Part shown: piece by piece, positions 8,125 to 16,039 of the stretch
Numbering within the stretch: the stretch's first letter is position 1
Layout: each line of letters opens with the position of its first letter
Notes under the pieces: model-generated
Told to the model about the DNA's origin: nothing
What the model saw: the letters and a program-made list of their open reading frames with translations, nothing else
The model's database searches: none
Assembly (NCBI RefSeq): GCF_020215645.1
Contig: NZ_CP084058.1
Span: 806,001 to 870,000 of the forward strand
Length of the DNA stretch: 64,000 bases
Direction of reading: 5' to 3'
DNA from: Nonomuraea gerenzanensis
GTDB lineage: Bacteria; Actinomycetota; Actinomycetes; Streptosporangiales; Streptosporangiaceae
Position numbers and translations under genes: made by a program

Positions 8125-9261
8125 ATGCAGACAGTGGATGTGCTGGTCGTAGGGGCGGGCCTGGCGGGGCTGTGCACCGCCCGCCTGCTCGCCGGGCGGG
8201 ACCTGAACGTGCTGGTGGTCGATCGCCGCAGGTCGTTGTCGGCGGGCATCCGTACGACGGGCATCTTCGTGCGCCGCACCCTCGACGACTTCGACCTGCC
8301 CGGTCACCTGCTCGGGCCCGGCATCCGGGACGTGCTGCTGTACCCGCCGTCGCGGCGATCGCCGGTCCGGCTCACCAGCGACCGGGACGAGTTCCGGGTG
8401 GCCGACATGGCCGCCGTGTACGAGCACGCGCGGCGTGCGGCGGAGGCGGCCGGGGCGCGGGTGCTGCTGGGGGCGCGGTACGCGGGGATGTCGAGGGGGA
8501 CGGTACGGTTCGCGGACGCGGAGCCGGTGGCGGCCCGGTTCGTGGTGGGCGCGGACGGTGCCCGATCACGGGTGGCTCGCGATCTCGGGCTCGACGTCAA
8601 CCGGCGGTTCCTGGTCGGTGCCGAGGTGGTGCATCCGATGGTGGCTGGCGGGACGGCTCCGGCGTTCCACTGTGTGCTGGATCCGCGGGTCGCGCCCGGG
8701 TATCTGGGGTGGGTGGTCGATGACGGCCGGCATGCGCACGTAGGGGTGGCGGGGTATCCGGATGCGATGCGCGGGGGTGTGCGGCGCTCGCTGGAGACGT
8801 TCGTGGCGGACGCGCCTGGATGTCCGGTGCCGGCTGGGCCGGTCGAGCGGCGGGGTGGGCCCATTCCGGTCGGTGGGGTGTTGCGGCGGCTGGCGTGTCC
8901 GGCCGGGCTGCTCGTGGGGGATGCGGCGGGGGCGGTGTCGCCGCTGACGGCCGGTGGGTTGGATCCGTGCCTGCGGATGGCTGAGCTGGCGGCGGAGGTG
9001 GCTGCCGCCTACTTGCGGACGGGGGATCAGGGGGTGCTGAGGCGGTACGACGGGGGTGCGCTGCGGAGCCGGTTCCGGGGGAGGTTGTTGTTGCGGCGTG
9101 GGTTCGCGGGGTTGCGGTCGCCGGCTGTGGTGGAGGCTGCGTTCGCCGGGTTGAGGAGCGGGGCAGGGAGGGCGGCGGCGGCGCGGATCCTGTTCGGCGA
9201 CGGCTCGTTCCCCGACGTGCGGCCGCGGCCCGTGGGTCGGGCGGGGCTCATGCGGGGGTGA
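8125..9261 (+). CDS. FAD-dependent oxidoreductase, geranylgeranyl-reductase/monooxygenase type
   Basis: A 378-residue flavoprotein. The N-terminal dinucleotide motif is VDVLVVGAGLAGLCTARLLA, the middle motif FVVGADGARSRVARDLGL matches the DG motif of group A flavin monooxygenases, and LLVGDAAGAVSPLTAGGLDP is the GD motif for the FAD ribityl chain. Lack of an aromatic-hydroxylase middle domain favours the geranylgeranyl-reductase-like subgroup, which reduces isoprenoid double bonds or hydroxylates small molecules. I start at ATG 8125, directly before the Rossmann motif; an in-frame start at 8056 would add 23 residues without family character. Confidence 0.85.
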   Translation: MQTVDVLVVGAGLAGLCTARLLAGRDLNVLVVDRRRSLSAGIRTTGIFVRRTLDDFDLPGHLLGPGIRDVLLYPPSRRSPVRLTSDRDEFRVADMAAVYEHARRAAEAAGARVLLGARYAGMSRGTVRFADAEPVAARFVVGADGARSRVARDLGLDVNRRFLVGAEVVHPMVAGGTAPAFHCVLDPRVAPGYLGWVVDDGRHAHVGVAGYPDAMRGGVRRSLETFVADAPGCPVPAGPVERRGGPIPVGGVLRRLACPAGLLVGDAAGAVSPLTAGGLDPCLRMAELAAEVAAAYLRTGDQGVLRRYDGGALRSRFRGRLLLRRGFAGLRSPAVVEAAFAGLRSGAGRAAAARILFGDGSFPDVRPRPVGRAGLMRG

Positions 9262-9268
9262 GAGTTGC

Positions 9269-9724
9269 TCATGCGGGGCTGATGGTGGCGGCGAGGGTGG
9301 CGCCCAGTTCCCAGCAGGCCGCGAGGTCCTCCTTGCCCGGCGCGCCCGTCACTGTCACCGGCCGGGTGACCCGCTCCCACCCGATCCCCGCGGCGATCGA
9401 CTCCACCGCCCGGACGGCACCGGTCGTGTCGTTGTTGCCGTGCACGTACAGCCCGTACGGCAGCCGCTGCGTCTCCTCCAGGCACGGATAGTAGACGGTG
9501 TCGAAGAAGTGCTTGAGCGCACCGCTCATGTAGCCGATGTTCACCGGAGTGCCGAGGATGACGCCATCGGCCTCGAAGACGTCGGTCGCGGTGGCCCGCA
9601 GGGCCGCCCTGGTGACCACCTCCACCCCCTCGACCTCGTCGGTGGTGGCGCCCTGGCGTACCGCCTCGAAGAGCTCCCGCAGCGTCGGCGAGGTGGTCTG
9701 GTGCACGATCAGCAGGCGCGACAC
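9269..9724 (-). CDS. Flavodoxin-like NAD(P)H-dependent oxidoreductase
   Basis: A 151-residue flavodoxin fold. The phosphate-binding loop is RLLIVHQTTSPTLRELFEAV (T/S-rich, standing in for the usual TGNT), followed by DGVILGTPVNIGYMSGALKH and FFDTVYYPC, which hold FMN and NAD(P)H-side contacts. The glycine-rich GLYVHGNNDTTGAVRAVE lies in the C-terminal half. Members shuttle electrons or reduce quinones and nitro compounds. It converges tail to tail with the preceding FAD gene, with 7 bases between stops. Confidence 0.85.
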   Translation of the reverse strand: MSRLLIVHQTTSPTLRELFEAVRQGATTDEVEGVEVVTRAALRATATDVFEADGVILGTPVNIGYMSGALKHFFDTVYYPCLEETQRLPYGLYVHGNNDTTGAVRAVESIAAGIGWERVTRPVTVTGAPGKEDLAACWELGATLAATISPA

Positions 9725-9979
9725 GATCCGATCCTCTCACGGGCGCGCGCCGGCGCCGGGCAGCGTGGTTGCGGGCAGCGTGCGTTGTCACGTCGGACGG
9801 TGACCGCCGTCGCGTCGGGCAGCGGGCGTGCCTGTCGTACGGCTCTGCGATGCCGGCTCGCCCGGACGATGCGCCCCCGCCGGGAACCGGAGCAAGGGCC
9901 ACTAAGCCGCACCGGAGGCGCGTTTGCCCCAGAATCGACGAGGGGCCCCAACTCGCTCGGGAGAAAGGCCGCTCTCATC
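9725..9979. other. Gene-free stretch before the GrpB gene
   Basis: No supported coding sequence. The right end (9955-9970) carries GGGAGAAAGG, the ribosome site of the next gene. Confidence 0.5.
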
Positions 9980-10531
9980 GTGATCACGATCGTCGAGTAC
10001 GACCCCGCGTGGCCCGCCCGGTTCGAGGAGCTGCGCGCCGAGTACGCCGCGGCACTCGCGGAGGCCGGCGTGCCGGTGATCTCCATCGAGCACGTCGGCA
10101 GCACGTCGGTCCCCGGGCTGGCCGCCAAGCCGATCATCGACTGCGACATCGTGGTGGCCGGCCAGGAGGTGGAGGCCGCCACGAAGGTGCTGGTCGGTCT
10201 GGGGTTCGTGGCGCTGGGCGAGCTGGGGGTGCCGCAGCGGTGGGCGTTCGCGGAGCCGGAACGGCTGGCCGGGACCAACACGTACGTCGTGGTGGACGGC
10301 TCGTTGTCGCTGAAGAACCATCGCGCGGTCAGGGACACCCTGCGCGGCGACCCCGAGCTGCGCGACCGGTACGCCGCCGTGAAGCGGCGCGTCGCCGCGA
10401 CGGCCGCCGACCGGGTCGCCTACGGGCGCGGGAAGAACGCGATCGTGCAGGCGATCCTGACGGCGGCCGGGCTGACGGAGGCCGAGCGGGCGTCGATCGG
10501 CGGCAACCCGGTGATGATCCGCCCCGCTTGA
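9980..10531 (+). CDS. GrpB family protein (UPF0157 nucleotidyltransferase fold)
   Basis: A 183-residue protein matching the GrpB/UPF0157 family by IVEYDPAWPARFEELRAEYA near the start, the nucleotidyltransferase-like core ISIEHVGSTSVPGLAAKPII with DCDIVV, and the helical end RVAYGRGKNAIVQAIL. The fold is that of minimal nucleotidyltransferases; the substrate is unknown, and related domains are fused to dephospho-CoA kinase in some bacteria. The GTG at 9980 is supported by GGGAGAAAGG eleven bases upstream. No operon partner. Confidence 0.9.
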   Translation: MITIVEYDPAWPARFEELRAEYAAALAEAGVPVISIEHVGSTSVPGLAAKPIIDCDIVVAGQEVEAATKVLVGLGFVALGELGVPQRWAFAEPERLAGTNTYVVVDGSLSLKNHRAVRDTLRGDPELRDRYAAVKRRVAATAADRVAYGRGKNAIVQAILTAAGLTEAERASIGGNPVMIRPA

Positions 10532-10633
10532 CGCGATGGGGCCGGCCATGGTCCCGACCGCGCGAGAACGGCCAAAAGTACTGCCGCCGACCCTGCTTAC
10601 GGCTCATCCCCGGCCACAGGGCCGCGCCCCAGG

Positions 10634-11614
10634 ATGAAGTCCATGCAATCCCGCATCACCGCCCTGGACGCCCTGCGCGGCTTCGCGCTGTGCGGCATCC
10701 TCGTGGCCAACGTCAGGCCGATCGCCAACGTCGACGCCGAGCTGCTGAACACGGCGGTCGGCGAGGCCTGGCCGGGCTACCTCGTGGACCAGCGCTTCTT
10801 CCCGATCTTCTCCCTGCTCTTCGGCGTCGGCTTCTCCCTCATGCTCAAGACCGCCGCCGCCCGCACCGACCGCCCTCGCCTGGTGCTGCTGCGCCGGCTC
10901 CTGGTCCTGCTGGCCATCGGCCTGCTGCACATGATGCTCCTGTGGCGCGGCGACATCCTGACCATCTACGCCGTCGTCGGCCTGGTGGTGCTGCTCCCGT
11001 CCACGTGGCTGCCGCGCTGGGCGGTGGTGGTGCTGGCGGGCGTGCTGCTGGTGGCGCCGCTCGCGTTCGACATGAACGGCGTGGTGCTGGTGCCCGCCCT
11101 GTTCCTGCTGGGCTCCCTGCTGACCAGGTACGGGGTCACGGAGCGGCTGGACCGGATCACGTGGTGGCCGGCGACGCTGGTCTTCGCGGTCCTGGCGGTG
11201 CCGGCGGCGTGGGCGCAGAGCAACCAGGTGCCGGCCGCGTTCGCCGTCGCCGGGCTGCTGACCGCGGGCGCGTACGTGTGCGGGATGCTGGCCCTGCTCA
11301 GGACGCCGCTCGGCCGGGCGCTGCAGGCGGTCTTCGCGCCCCTGGGCAGGATGGCGCTGACCAACTACCTGAGCGCCACCGTCCTGGTCCTGCTGATCGG
11401 CTGGCTGCTCGGCGGAGCACCGGGGACGTGGTCGGAGACGACCGTGCTGCTGATCGCGGCGGGCATCCTCGTGGTGCAGCGCGGGTTCTCCGGCCTGTGG
11501 CTGCGGCACTTCAGGTACGGGCCGGTCGAGTGGCTCTGGCGCTGGGCCACCTGGCTGCGGCGCCCGTCGAACGCCTACAGCTCGCCCAGCTCGCCCAGGG
11601 GCTTGGTCCAGTAG
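10634..11614 (+). CDS. DUF418-type multipass membrane protein
   Basis: A 326-residue membrane protein. It begins with SRITALDALRGFALCGILVAN, the signature opening of the DUF418/YeiB family, and has about eight hydrophobic helices. The ending PLGRMALTNYLSATV, then FRYGPVEWLWRWATW, is the characteristic DUF418 C-terminal motif. The family is thought to be transporter- or acyltransferase-like; no substrate is known here. The ATG at 10634 is followed by another at 10643. The last 40 bases overlap the end of the convergent gene at 11575. Confidence 0.88.
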   Translation: MKSMQSRITALDALRGFALCGILVANVRPIANVDAELLNTAVGEAWPGYLVDQRFFPIFSLLFGVGFSLMLKTAAARTDRPRLVLLRRLLVLLAIGLLHMMLLWRGDILTIYAVVGLVVLLPSTWLPRWAVVVLAGVLLVAPLAFDMNGVVLVPALFLLGSLLTRYGVTERLDRITWWPATLVFAVLAVPAAWAQSNQVPAAFAVAGLLTAGAYVCGMLALLRTPLGRALQAVFAPLGRMALTNYLSATVLVLLIGWLLGGAPGTWSETTVLLIAAGILVVQRGFSGLWLRHFRYGPVEWLWRWATWLRRPSNAYSSPSSPRGLVQ

Positions 11615-11853
11615 TCGCGGTCGAAGGGCCTGCCCTCCGCGATGGCGTCGGTGTCGGAGATGGCGCGGCGGGGGTTGGCGGCGATGTGCACGATGTCGTT
11701 GAAGGTCTTGAACGCCTGCTCGTCGCCGGGTTTCATGGCACATGCGTGGATGCGGTCGTACCAGTACTTCTGCTCCGCCTCGATGCGGGGCAGCAGCTCG
11801 GCGCGGGTGAGGGTTCTGGCCTCCGCGATCGTCAGCCGCTCGAAGCTCGGCAT
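11575..11853 (-). CDS. Small soluble hypothetical protein
   Basis: A 92-residue helical protein starting at ATG 11853. It is charged and Tyr/Trp-rich in the middle (AEQKYWYDRIHACAM) and ends DRDYWTKPLGELGEL. No family recognised. It follows the methyltransferase on the same strand after 62 bases and overlaps the DUF418 gene tail to tail by 40 bases. The longer frame extending to 12696 is a shadow of the methyltransferase. Confidence 0.65.
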   Translation of the reverse strand: MPSFERLTIAEARTLTRAELLPRIEAEQKYWYDRIHACAMKPGDEQAFKTFNDIVHIAANPRRAISDTDAIAEGRPFDRDYWTKPLGELGEL

Positions 11854-11915
11854 GGGGCCATTGTCGCGCCCGACGCCGGTGGCGTGAAGAGCGGGGCCAG
11901 AACCCGCGCGGGGGC

Positions 11916-12674
11916 TCAGCCCCGTACGGCGCACAGCAGGCGGTTGTTGCCCCGCTGCCAGAGCGTGCCGATCTCGGTGAAGCCGGCCTCGCGCAGCGCC
12001 GTCACGTGGTGCGAGAGCAGGTGCGACTCCGAGCCGCGGTGGGCGGCGCCGGCCGTCGTGCGGGCCGCGTTCAGCTCGGCGAGGTCGGGGTCGGCCTCGA
12101 CCGCGTCCCACCAGGCCCGCCAGTCCTCCGGCGGGTTCGCGCCGAACACCCGCTCGGTCTCCAGCCGGTGCACCTCGTGCTCCAGCCGCGACAGGGCGGG
12201 CGTGGTGTCCTCGGTGTCCATGTGGTCGCCGTTGAGCAGCAGCCCGCCCGGGCGCAGCACGGTGGCCAGCTCGGCGTACACGCCCTTCAGCTCGGGGCCC
12301 GAGATCCAGTGCAGCGCCGTGGTGCTGACCGCGGCGTCCACCTGCCTGCCGTCCAGGCCGAGCAGGCCGGTCCATCCGCTCGTACGCAGATCCGCCGAGA
12401 CGAACGGCAGCTCCGGGTAGGCCGCCCGCCCCAGCCCGAGCAGCAGCGGGTCGGCGTCCACCGGGATCACCGTCGCTCCGGGCAGCCGCTCCAGCAGCCG
12501 GGCGGACAACGACCCGGGGCCGCTGCCGAGATCGACCACCACGGGGTCGGGCCGCCCCAGCGCCTGCACCGCGTCGATCAGCGCCGTGAATCTGGCCTCC
12601 CGATCGGGCAGGTAACCCTCCTGCTGGCGGTCCCAGCGCGCGATCCACGCCTGCGCGGCCTCGTGAGTGAGCAT
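11916..12674 (-). CDS. Class I SAM-dependent methyltransferase
   Basis: A 252-residue methyltransferase. Motif I is VVVDLGSGPGSLSARLLERL, the acidic end of strand 2 is VIPVDADPLLLGLGR, the post-I region is VSADLRTSGW, and motif IV-like AAVSTTALHWI precedes LRPGGLLLNGDHM. The small-molecule substrate is unknown. The ATG at 12674 lies 71 bases from the start of a divergent CGNR regulator-like gene, so the two may share a control region. Confidence 0.87.
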   Translation of the reverse strand: MLTHEAAQAWIARWDRQQEGYLPDREARFTALIDAVQALGRPDPVVVDLGSGPGSLSARLLERLPGATVIPVDADPLLLGLGRAAYPELPFVSADLRTSGWTGLLGLDGRQVDAAVSTTALHWISGPELKGVYAELATVLRPGGLLLNGDHMDTEDTTPALSRLEHEVHRLETERVFGANPPEDWRAWWDAVEADPDLAELNAARTTAGAAHRGSESHLLSHHVTALREAGFTEIGTLWQRGNNRLLCAVRG

Positions 12675-12745
12675 GAGCGCCCCCTGTAACTGTCATCTAT
12701 GATTTGGGCAGTCACAACGTAGAACATGAAGGTGTAACCGGTCAA

Positions 12746-13315
12746 TTGGACTACAACAGTCACACGGATCTGGTGGTCAGGGTGGCGGTGTCACTCGTCA
12801 ACGAGCTGACCCCGGGCGAGCGGCGCGGGCGGCCCTTCCCGATGCCGGCCGGCGCGGGCGCCGCCGCCACCGCGGGCCTGCGCGCCGTCTACCCCTCCTA
12901 CCGCGAGGTCACCGAGGCGGAGGGCGCCGAGCTGGCGCAGGTCGCCGCCCGGCTGCGCGCGGTCTTCACCGCGGTCGCGGCCGGCGCCATCGACAGCGCG
13001 GCGACGCAGGTGAACGCGCTGCTGGAGGAGACGCACGCCAGGCCGATGCTCGAACGGCACGACGGCGAGCCCTGGCACCTGCACTTCCACGGCCGGGGCG
13101 GCACGATGTCCGGCGACTGGGCGGCGAGCTGCGCCACGGGGCTGGCGATCGTGCTGGGCAGCGAGTTCCACGACCGCCTGGGGGTGTGCACGGCGCCGCA
13201 CTGCGACCGCGTCTACGTGGACGTCTCGCGCAACGGCACCCGCCGGTTCTGCTCCACGGCCTGCCAGAGCCGGGTCAAGACGGCCGCCTTCAGGGCGCGG
13301 ACGAGGTCGGAGTGA
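12746..13315 (+). CDS. CGNR zinc-finger protein, putative regulator
   Basis: A protein of about 189 residues with a C-terminal CGNR-type zinc finger: LGVCTAPHCDRVYVDVSRNG with RRFCSTACQSRVKTAAFRAR, four cysteines placed for zinc and a basic DNA-binding end. The N-terminal region, HTDLVVRVAVSLVNELTPGE, is the matching ABATE/ligand domain. I prefer TTG 12746 because GAAGGTG sits 11 bases upstream; a longer frame opens at TTG 12704 without a ribosome site. TATGAT at about 12698-12703 could be a -10 element. It is divergent from the methyltransferase. Confidence 0.8.
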   Translation: MDYNSHTDLVVRVAVSLVNELTPGERRGRPFPMPAGAGAAATAGLRAVYPSYREVTEAEGAELAQVAARLRAVFTAVAAGAIDSAATQVNALLEETHARPMLERHDGEPWHLHFHGRGGTMSGDWAASCATGLAIVLGSEFHDRLGVCTAPHCDRVYVDVSRNGTRRFCSTACQSRVKTAAFRARTRSE

Positions 13316-13330
13316 CCGCAGCGGGCCAGC

Positions 13331-14278
13331 TCAGGGTGACAACACGCGGATGGGGGAGCCGTCGATGAAGGCGTCGATGTCCTCGACGGCCTCGCGGAAG
13401 TACGTGCCGTAGTTCAGCTCCGTCACGTACCCGAGGTGCGGCGTGGCCAGCACGTTCGGCAGCGTGCGGAACTCGTGCCCCTCGGGCAGCGGCTCCAGGC
13501 CGAACACGTCCAGCCCGGCCCCCGCGATCCGCCCCGCCCGCAGCGCCGCGGCCAGCGCGTCCTGGTCGACGATCGCCGCGCGGGCCGTGTTGATCAGGTA
13601 CGCCGTCGGCTTCATCAGCGCCAGCTCCCTCTTGCCCACGAGCCCCCGCGTCCGGTCGCCGAGCACGACGTGCACGGAGACGACGTCGGAGGCGGACAGC
13701 AGCGCGTCGAGGTCGGGGGCCAGGCGCGCGCCGCAGGCGGCGGCCCGCTCCTCGGTGAGGTTCGCGCTCCAGGCAACGACGTCCATGCCGAACGCCCGCC
13801 CGACCGCCGCCACCCCCGAGCCGATCTTGCCCAGGCCGATCAGCCCGAGCGTGCGGCCGTGCAGGTCGGTGCCGATCGTGTGCTGCCACGGCCCGCCGGC
13901 CCGCATGGCGTTCGACTCGGGCACCAGGTGGCGGGTCAGGCCGAGGATGAGCGCCCAGGTCAGCTCGACGGGCGGGGTGGAGATGCTGCCGGTGCCGCAG
14001 ACCGTGACGCCGTGCTCCCGCGCCGCCGCCAGGTCGATGGAGGCGTTGCGCATGCCGGTGGTGACGAGCAGGCGCAGCTCGGGCAGCCGGTCGAACAGCT
14101 CGGCGGGGAACGGCGTGCGCTCCCGCATGGCGACCACGATCTCGCAGTCGCGGATCGCGGCCACGAGGTCGTCCTGGCGGCCGAAGTGCTCGCGGAAGCT
14201 CTCCACCCGCACCCTCGACCAGTCGGCCAGACCGAGGGCCACGTCCTGATAGTCGTCCAGCACGGCGCATCGCAGCAT
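13331..14278 (-). CDS. D-isomer-specific 2-hydroxyacid dehydrogenase
   Basis: A 315-residue NAD-dependent dehydrogenase of the phosphoglycerate-dehydrogenase type. The substrate domain holds LLVTTGMRNASIDLAAA; the NAD Rossmann motif is LGLIGLGKIGSGVAAVGRAF. Catalytic Arg, Glu and His fit LINTARAAIVD, GLDVFGLEPLP and LATPHLGYVTELN. The physiological 2-oxo or 2-hydroxy acid is unknown. The ATG at 14278 is immediately followed by LRCAVLDDYQDVALGLADW, typical of this subgroup. It converges with the CGNR gene, 15 bases apart. Confidence 0.92.
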   Translation of the reverse strand: MLRCAVLDDYQDVALGLADWSRVRVESFREHFGRQDDLVAAIRDCEIVVAMRERTPFPAELFDRLPELRLLVTTGMRNASIDLAAAREHGVTVCGTGSISTPPVELTWALILGLTRHLVPESNAMRAGGPWQHTIGTDLHGRTLGLIGLGKIGSGVAAVGRAFGMDVVAWSANLTEERAAACGARLAPDLDALLSASDVVSVHVVLGDRTRGLVGKRELALMKPTAYLINTARAAIVDQDALAAALRAGRIAGAGLDVFGLEPLPEGHEFRTLPNVLATPHLGYVTELNYGTYFREAVEDIDAFIDGSPIRVLSP

Positions 14279-14377
14279 GACTCCGGATCTTACGCCCGGG
14301 GCCGCGGGCATCCAGAAAGCCCTCTTACCCGAGGGAGGTTTTCCCCTTACCGCGCGAACCGCCCGTCCTTCGCAACC

Positions 14378-14795
14378 GTGGCGAAGAGTGTCCTGAAGTC
14401 CGATGGGAGAGGAACTCATCCCCTGCGCAGACAGCTGGCAGCGGCAACCCTGGCCACCGTTGCCACCCTCACCACCCTGGTCGCGCTCCCCGCCTCGGCC
14501 GACGCCGCCTCCAGCGCGGAGCGTGTCAGGATGACCGGCGGTCAGGAGGTGCCGGGGCCGGGCGACCGCAACGGCTTCGGCACGTTCGCCTGCGAGGGGA
14601 GCCGCGGACGGCTGTGCTAGGGCTGCGCGCGCGGCTGCGTCAAGGCCGTCCGGCACCAGAACGCCAGGAACGCCGCCACCACGCTCACCTTCAGGGAGCT
14701 GCGCGGCATCGTGAAGTGGCCGCACCGGTACTACGTCAACGTGCACGACAAGAGGTTCCCGGCCGGCGCCATCAGGGGCCAGCTCGGATGGGGGC
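14378..14795 (+). pseudogene. Secreted CHRD-domain protein, broken
   Basis: A signal peptide (RRQLAAATLATVATLTTLVA then ASADAA) is followed by MTGGQEVPGPGDRNGFGTF, the start of a CHRD domain, but the frame stops at 14620 after GSRGRLC. The family's C-terminal block, HRYYVNVHDKRFPAGAIRGQ, is found in another frame ending near 14795. The middle (the usual HIHxG segment) is partly missing. The gene therefore has an internal deletion and frameshift. GTG 14378 is the likely ancestral start; no clean ribosome site remains. Confidence 0.75.
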
Positions 14796-14804
14796 CAACC
14801 CCCT

Positions 14805-14840
14805 GCTCCAGCTCCCCGGTGTGCCCCGGGGAGCTGGAGC
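14805..14840. terminator. Strong GC hairpin, possibly bidirectional
   Basis: GCTCCAGCTCCCCGG pairs with CCGGGGAGCTGGAGC across a short loop. It lies just after the CHRD remnant and just before the stop of the minus-strand small frame at 14845, so it can end both. Confidence 0.75.
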
Positions 14841-14844
14841 CCGT

Positions 14845-14949
14845 TCAGTCGGCGGCCAGCCGCTCCGCCTCTTCGTGCAGCGCCTCGATCAGGATCAGCT
14901 CCAGCCGGAGCTCGGCGAGATCGGGCGCGACGCCGTCCAGGACGTGCAT
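14845..14949 (-). CDS. 34-residue helical peptide
   Basis: An ATG at 14947-14949 with GGGAGG seven bases upstream opens a 34-codon frame. It encodes an acidic, leucine-rich amphipathic helix (LAELRLELILIEALHEEAER). A strong hairpin follows the stop. It sits 56 bases downstream of the ClpX-type zinc-finger gene in the same direction and may be its operon partner. No family recognised; the ribosome site and terminator are the only support. Confidence 0.4.
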   Translation of the reverse strand: MHVLDGVAPDLAELRLELILIEALHEEAERLAAD

Positions 14950-15005
14950 GATCGGGCCTCCCTGAAGTTTAGGACGCCCCATAGGCCACAGAGGTTCACA
15001 ACGTC

Positions 15006-15371
15006 TCAGGTTTCGCTTCTGAAACGTTCCCACGCGGACTGCCGGGTCATGCCGAGGGCGGCGCCGATGCGCTCCCAGCTCACGTCCCGGGAGCGGACGT
15101 GTGCCACCCAGTCGCGCAGATTGTCGTCCACCTGTGCCTGTACGGCGGCGATTTTCGGGAGATGGTCGAGTATTTGCTCTTCTGACATCGATTCCCAGGC
15201 GGGCAGCCGGGGCTCGGTGGAAGCGGCAAGTCGCTCCTGTTCCAGGATTTCGCCGCACAGCCCTACACATTCGTCACAAATGTGTACGCCCGGCCCGGCA
15301 ATGAGCTTGTTCACGTCTGTGCTCTTCTTATGACAGAAGGAGCAATGGAGGTTCTCTTTCCAGTCAGGCAT
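15006..15371 (-). CDS. ClpX-type C4 zinc-finger protein with C-terminal HTH
   Basis: A 121-residue protein. Residues 8-45 form the zinc-binding domain known from the N-terminus of Clp[21 protein letters not shown] then [10 protein letters not shown], with paired CxxC motifs. No AAA+ domain follows. The C-terminal 45 residues read [20 protein letters not shown] then [11 protein letters not shown], a helix-turn-helix common in short actinomycete proteins. This suggests a DNA- or partner-binding adaptor and not a protease subunit. It follows a coiled-coil gene by 18 bases and is probably in an operon with it. Confidence 0.82.
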   Translation of the reverse strand: MPDWKENLHCSFCHKKSTDVNKLIAGPGVHICDECVGLCGEILEQERLAASTEPRLPAWESMSEEQILDHLPKIAAVQAQVDDNLRDWVAHVRSRDVSWERIGAALGMTRQSAWERFRSET

Positions 15372-15389
15372 GACCTGACGATAGTGCCG

Positions 15390-15749
15390 TCAGGCGACTC
15401 CTGACAAGCCTGCGAGCCGATCCCGGTCCATCTGCGCTCGCAGGATGTCCTGCCGCTCCTCGTTGATCCTGCGGGACAACAACAGGTACGCGCTGAGCAC
15501 CTGCCCGTACCTCTCGCGTGCCTGTTCGAGCTGGCCGCGCAGCAGGCAGGCACGCTCCGTCTCACCGTGTCGCTCGGCCTCGGCCAGCAGTGCGCGCGCC
15601 TCGTCCACGATCTCTTCGGCCCGCGCTCTCGTGCGGCGCAGCACCGCGGAGCACTCGTGCAGCTCCGTCAGTCGCGCCGAGGAGACGATGAACTCAGCAG
15701 TGTGCACGGCCGAGCCGTCGGCCGTTCCGCTGCGGAGATCAGATCCCAT
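15390..15749 (-). CDS. Coiled-coil hypothetical protein upstream of the zinc-finger gene
   Basis: A protein of about 119 residues, almost all charged helix (RTRARAEEIVDEARALLAEA, RERYGQVLSAYLLLSRRINE), predicted to form a coiled coil. I start at ATG 15749 (MGSDLRSG) because GGAGGTG lies eight bases upstream; the frame extends seven codons further to 15770 without such a site. The two-gene layout with the ClpX-type zinc-finger protein suggests that the products work together. Function unknown. Confidence 0.65.
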   Translation of the reverse strand: MGSDLRSGTADGSAVHTAEFIVSSARLTELHECSAVLRRTRARAEEIVDEARALLAEAERHGETERACLLRGQLEQARERYGQVLSAYLLLSRRINEERQDILRAQMDRDRLAGLSGVA

Positions 15750-15770
15750 TTCCCGCCACCTCCCGGTCAA

Positions 15771-16039
15771 GGTTGCCTAACTGTAGACGCGCGACTCCCG
15801 CGCCGGGATCACCGGCGATCGCCGGTGGGGGCTTAATGAACCCGGCGGGGAAAAAACAGCTCCCGGGGGGGAAATCCTCATCCCTGAACGCCATTCGGTG
15901 CTCGTTCAATGCGGTACTTGGCGGAGATCCCGCTGGTTATCGGTGGAATGCCGTGAAACTCCGTTGTGCTGAAAACGGGAGAGGAGAAGACGCCCGATCC
16001 GCCTCCGCGGGCACCCGCGCCGTCACATACTGAGACGGG
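15771..16039. other. Divergent intergenic region
   Basis: No supported gene. It separates the coiled-coil/zinc-finger operon (minus) from the glycosyltransferase (plus). AT content rises around 15880-15970, consistent with promoters, but no clear boxes were identified. Confidence 0.4.

Noticed and set aside
9769..12420. 883-codon plus-strand open frame
   Set aside because: It overlaps GrpB and DUF418 genes in another frame and has shadow composition; the absence of stops is a GC effect.
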